Below are positions 63,304 through 64,000 of a DNA stretch of 64,000 nucleotides, piece by piece (within the stretch, counting starts at the first letter, position 1; the number at the start of each line of letters is the position of its first letter). The stretch is from positions 69,531,092 to 69,595,091 of the forward strand of contig OX578282.1 in assembly GCA_951217055.1 (NCBI GenBank), read 5' to 3'. The DNA comes from Gerris lacustris (taxonomy: Eukaryota; Arthropoda; Insecta; Hemiptera; Gerridae). A program made the translations under genes and the position numbers. The notes under the pieces are model-generated. The model saw only the letters and a list, made by a program, of their open reading frames with translations. It was not told the DNA's origin and made no database searches.

Positions 63304-64000
63304 ATGGCAAGTAAAGAGGAAATAAGGCAAATAATGAGAGAAGAATTCAAAGAAATTGCCAAAGAGATAACACAAAATCTTGACGATTTCGAGAGAAGAA
63401 TCAACCTTAACTCACTACGAAATGAAGTTGATGACATAAAAGAAGATGTCTCGCATATTAAAAAATCTGAGAAAAGAAGAAATATAGTTATTAAAGGCCT
63501 TGGGCAATGGGACAAAAGCATTGAACCACGAGTATTCGATTTTATCAATCACACGTTACAAGTCAAATGCGAAGACCACGAAATAGACTTCATAACTAAC
63601 CTAAGAAAGAATAAACTGAATGACCACAATAATGTTAACGAGCAGAGAGAACAAGATGAAGCGACTAATCGTCACGTTGATAACGGACTTATACTTGTAG
63701 GATTTACAACCTATAGAAAGAAAACTGAAATTCTGAAAGCAAGGAATAAACTTGAAAACACTGAAATATCAATGTTTGAAGACTTAGATAAGCAAACGAG
63801 AGAAAAAAGAAAACATCTTGTACCGATTATGAAACAAGCCAGATTAGAAGGTAAGTACGCAATACTAGTTAATGATAAACTTATAATTAATGGTGAACCG
63901 TGGGCCCCATCACATAAAGAAACGCAGAAAATAAATCAAAGCGATAGTAGCTCAGCAGGTACAAGTGGAAACAAGGATAGTGACAACAGAAACAAAAGAG
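63304..64000 (+). CDS. RTE LINE ORF1 protein, incomplete at window end
   Basis: An open frame of 232 codons running off the window. It starts MASKEEIRQIMREEFKEIAK, a coiled-coil region (FERRINLNSLRNEVDDIKED), then SEKRRNIVIKGLGQWD, ILVGFTTYRKKTEILKARNK and FEDLDKQTREKRKHLVPIMK, parallel to the ORF1 at 33714-34535. An acidic/Asn-rich insertion (NVNEQREQDEATNRHVDN) is specific to this copy. ORF2 should follow beyond 64000. Confidence 0.8.
   Translation, partial: MASKEEIRQIMREEFKEIAKEITQNLDDFERRINLNSLRNEVDDIKEDVSHIKKSEKRRNIVIKGLGQWDKSIEPRVFDFINHTLQVKCEDHEIDFITNLRKNKLNDHNNVNEQREQDEATNRHVDNGLILVGFTTYRKKTEILKARNKLENTEISMFEDLDKQTREKRKHLVPIMKQARLEGKYAILVNDKLIINGEPWAPSHKETQKINQSDSSSAGTSGNKDSDNRNKR

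Overview
The window is eukaryotic and almost certainly arthropod, most likely insect. It is AT-rich and intron-containing. Its core promoters have a TATA box about 25-31 nt upstream of a TCAGT initiator, and most of the rest is transposable elements (RTE, Jockey/CR1 and Penelope retroelements, copia, MULE, hAT, foldback elements, tRNA-derived SINEs). There is no sign of bacterial organisation. The exact taxon cannot be fixed from sequence alone.

Region 1 (about 1-22.3 kb) holds a head-to-head inverted pair of secreted ankyrin-repeat genes. Gene A runs on the minus strand: signal exon 7288-7207, ankyrin exon 4445-3271. Gene B runs on the plus strand: signal exon 10487-10568, ankyrin exon 19044-20140. 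In both, a phase-1 intron separates a signal-peptide exon from one long exon with about ten ankyrin repeats. The introns have filled with repeats: a Penelope GIY-YIG remnant and a minisatellite of about 73 bp in A; satellite-like palindromic repeats, a GC-rich MITE, an hAT remnant and a 3.3-kb long-TIR element in B. A two-exon gene for a tiny secreted peptide follows (21338-22293).

Region 2 (22.7-45.5 kb) is mostly mobile DNA. It has a 4.4-kb MULE with a perfect 9-bp target duplication, a 5'-truncated p23 co-chaperone retrocopy, and a copia element split by a nearly full-length RTE LINE (13-bp TSD). A Jockey LINE sits inside an hAT remnant, a complete hAT element has an 8-bp TSD, and a SINE has a 13-bp TSD. 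Three near-identical symmetric phase 1-1 mini-exons (41.9-44.0 kb, minus strand) lie among these. They may belong to a secreted-peptide gene whose signal exon is at 62407-62344.

Region 3 (45.47-60.91 kb) is the most unusual part: a segment of about 15.4 kb bounded by long inverted repeats. It carries a BIR-RING IAP, two proteins with a degenerate RNase-H/exonuclease-like N-terminus and a BIR-like zinc motif, a possible PC4-like protein, two copies of a MADF-domain gene (one fused in frame to a LINE ORF1), and a RING-WWE (RNF146-like) protein. It also carries 19 copies of the perfect palindrome TGTTTGCGCAAACA in two arrays beside gene promoters. Size and architecture recall Maverick-type elements or integrated DNA viruses, but I see no DNA polymerase, integrase or capsid gene. 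It could be a non-autonomous cargo element dealing in apoptosis and ubiquitin control. The window ends in the ORF1 of another RTE LINE.
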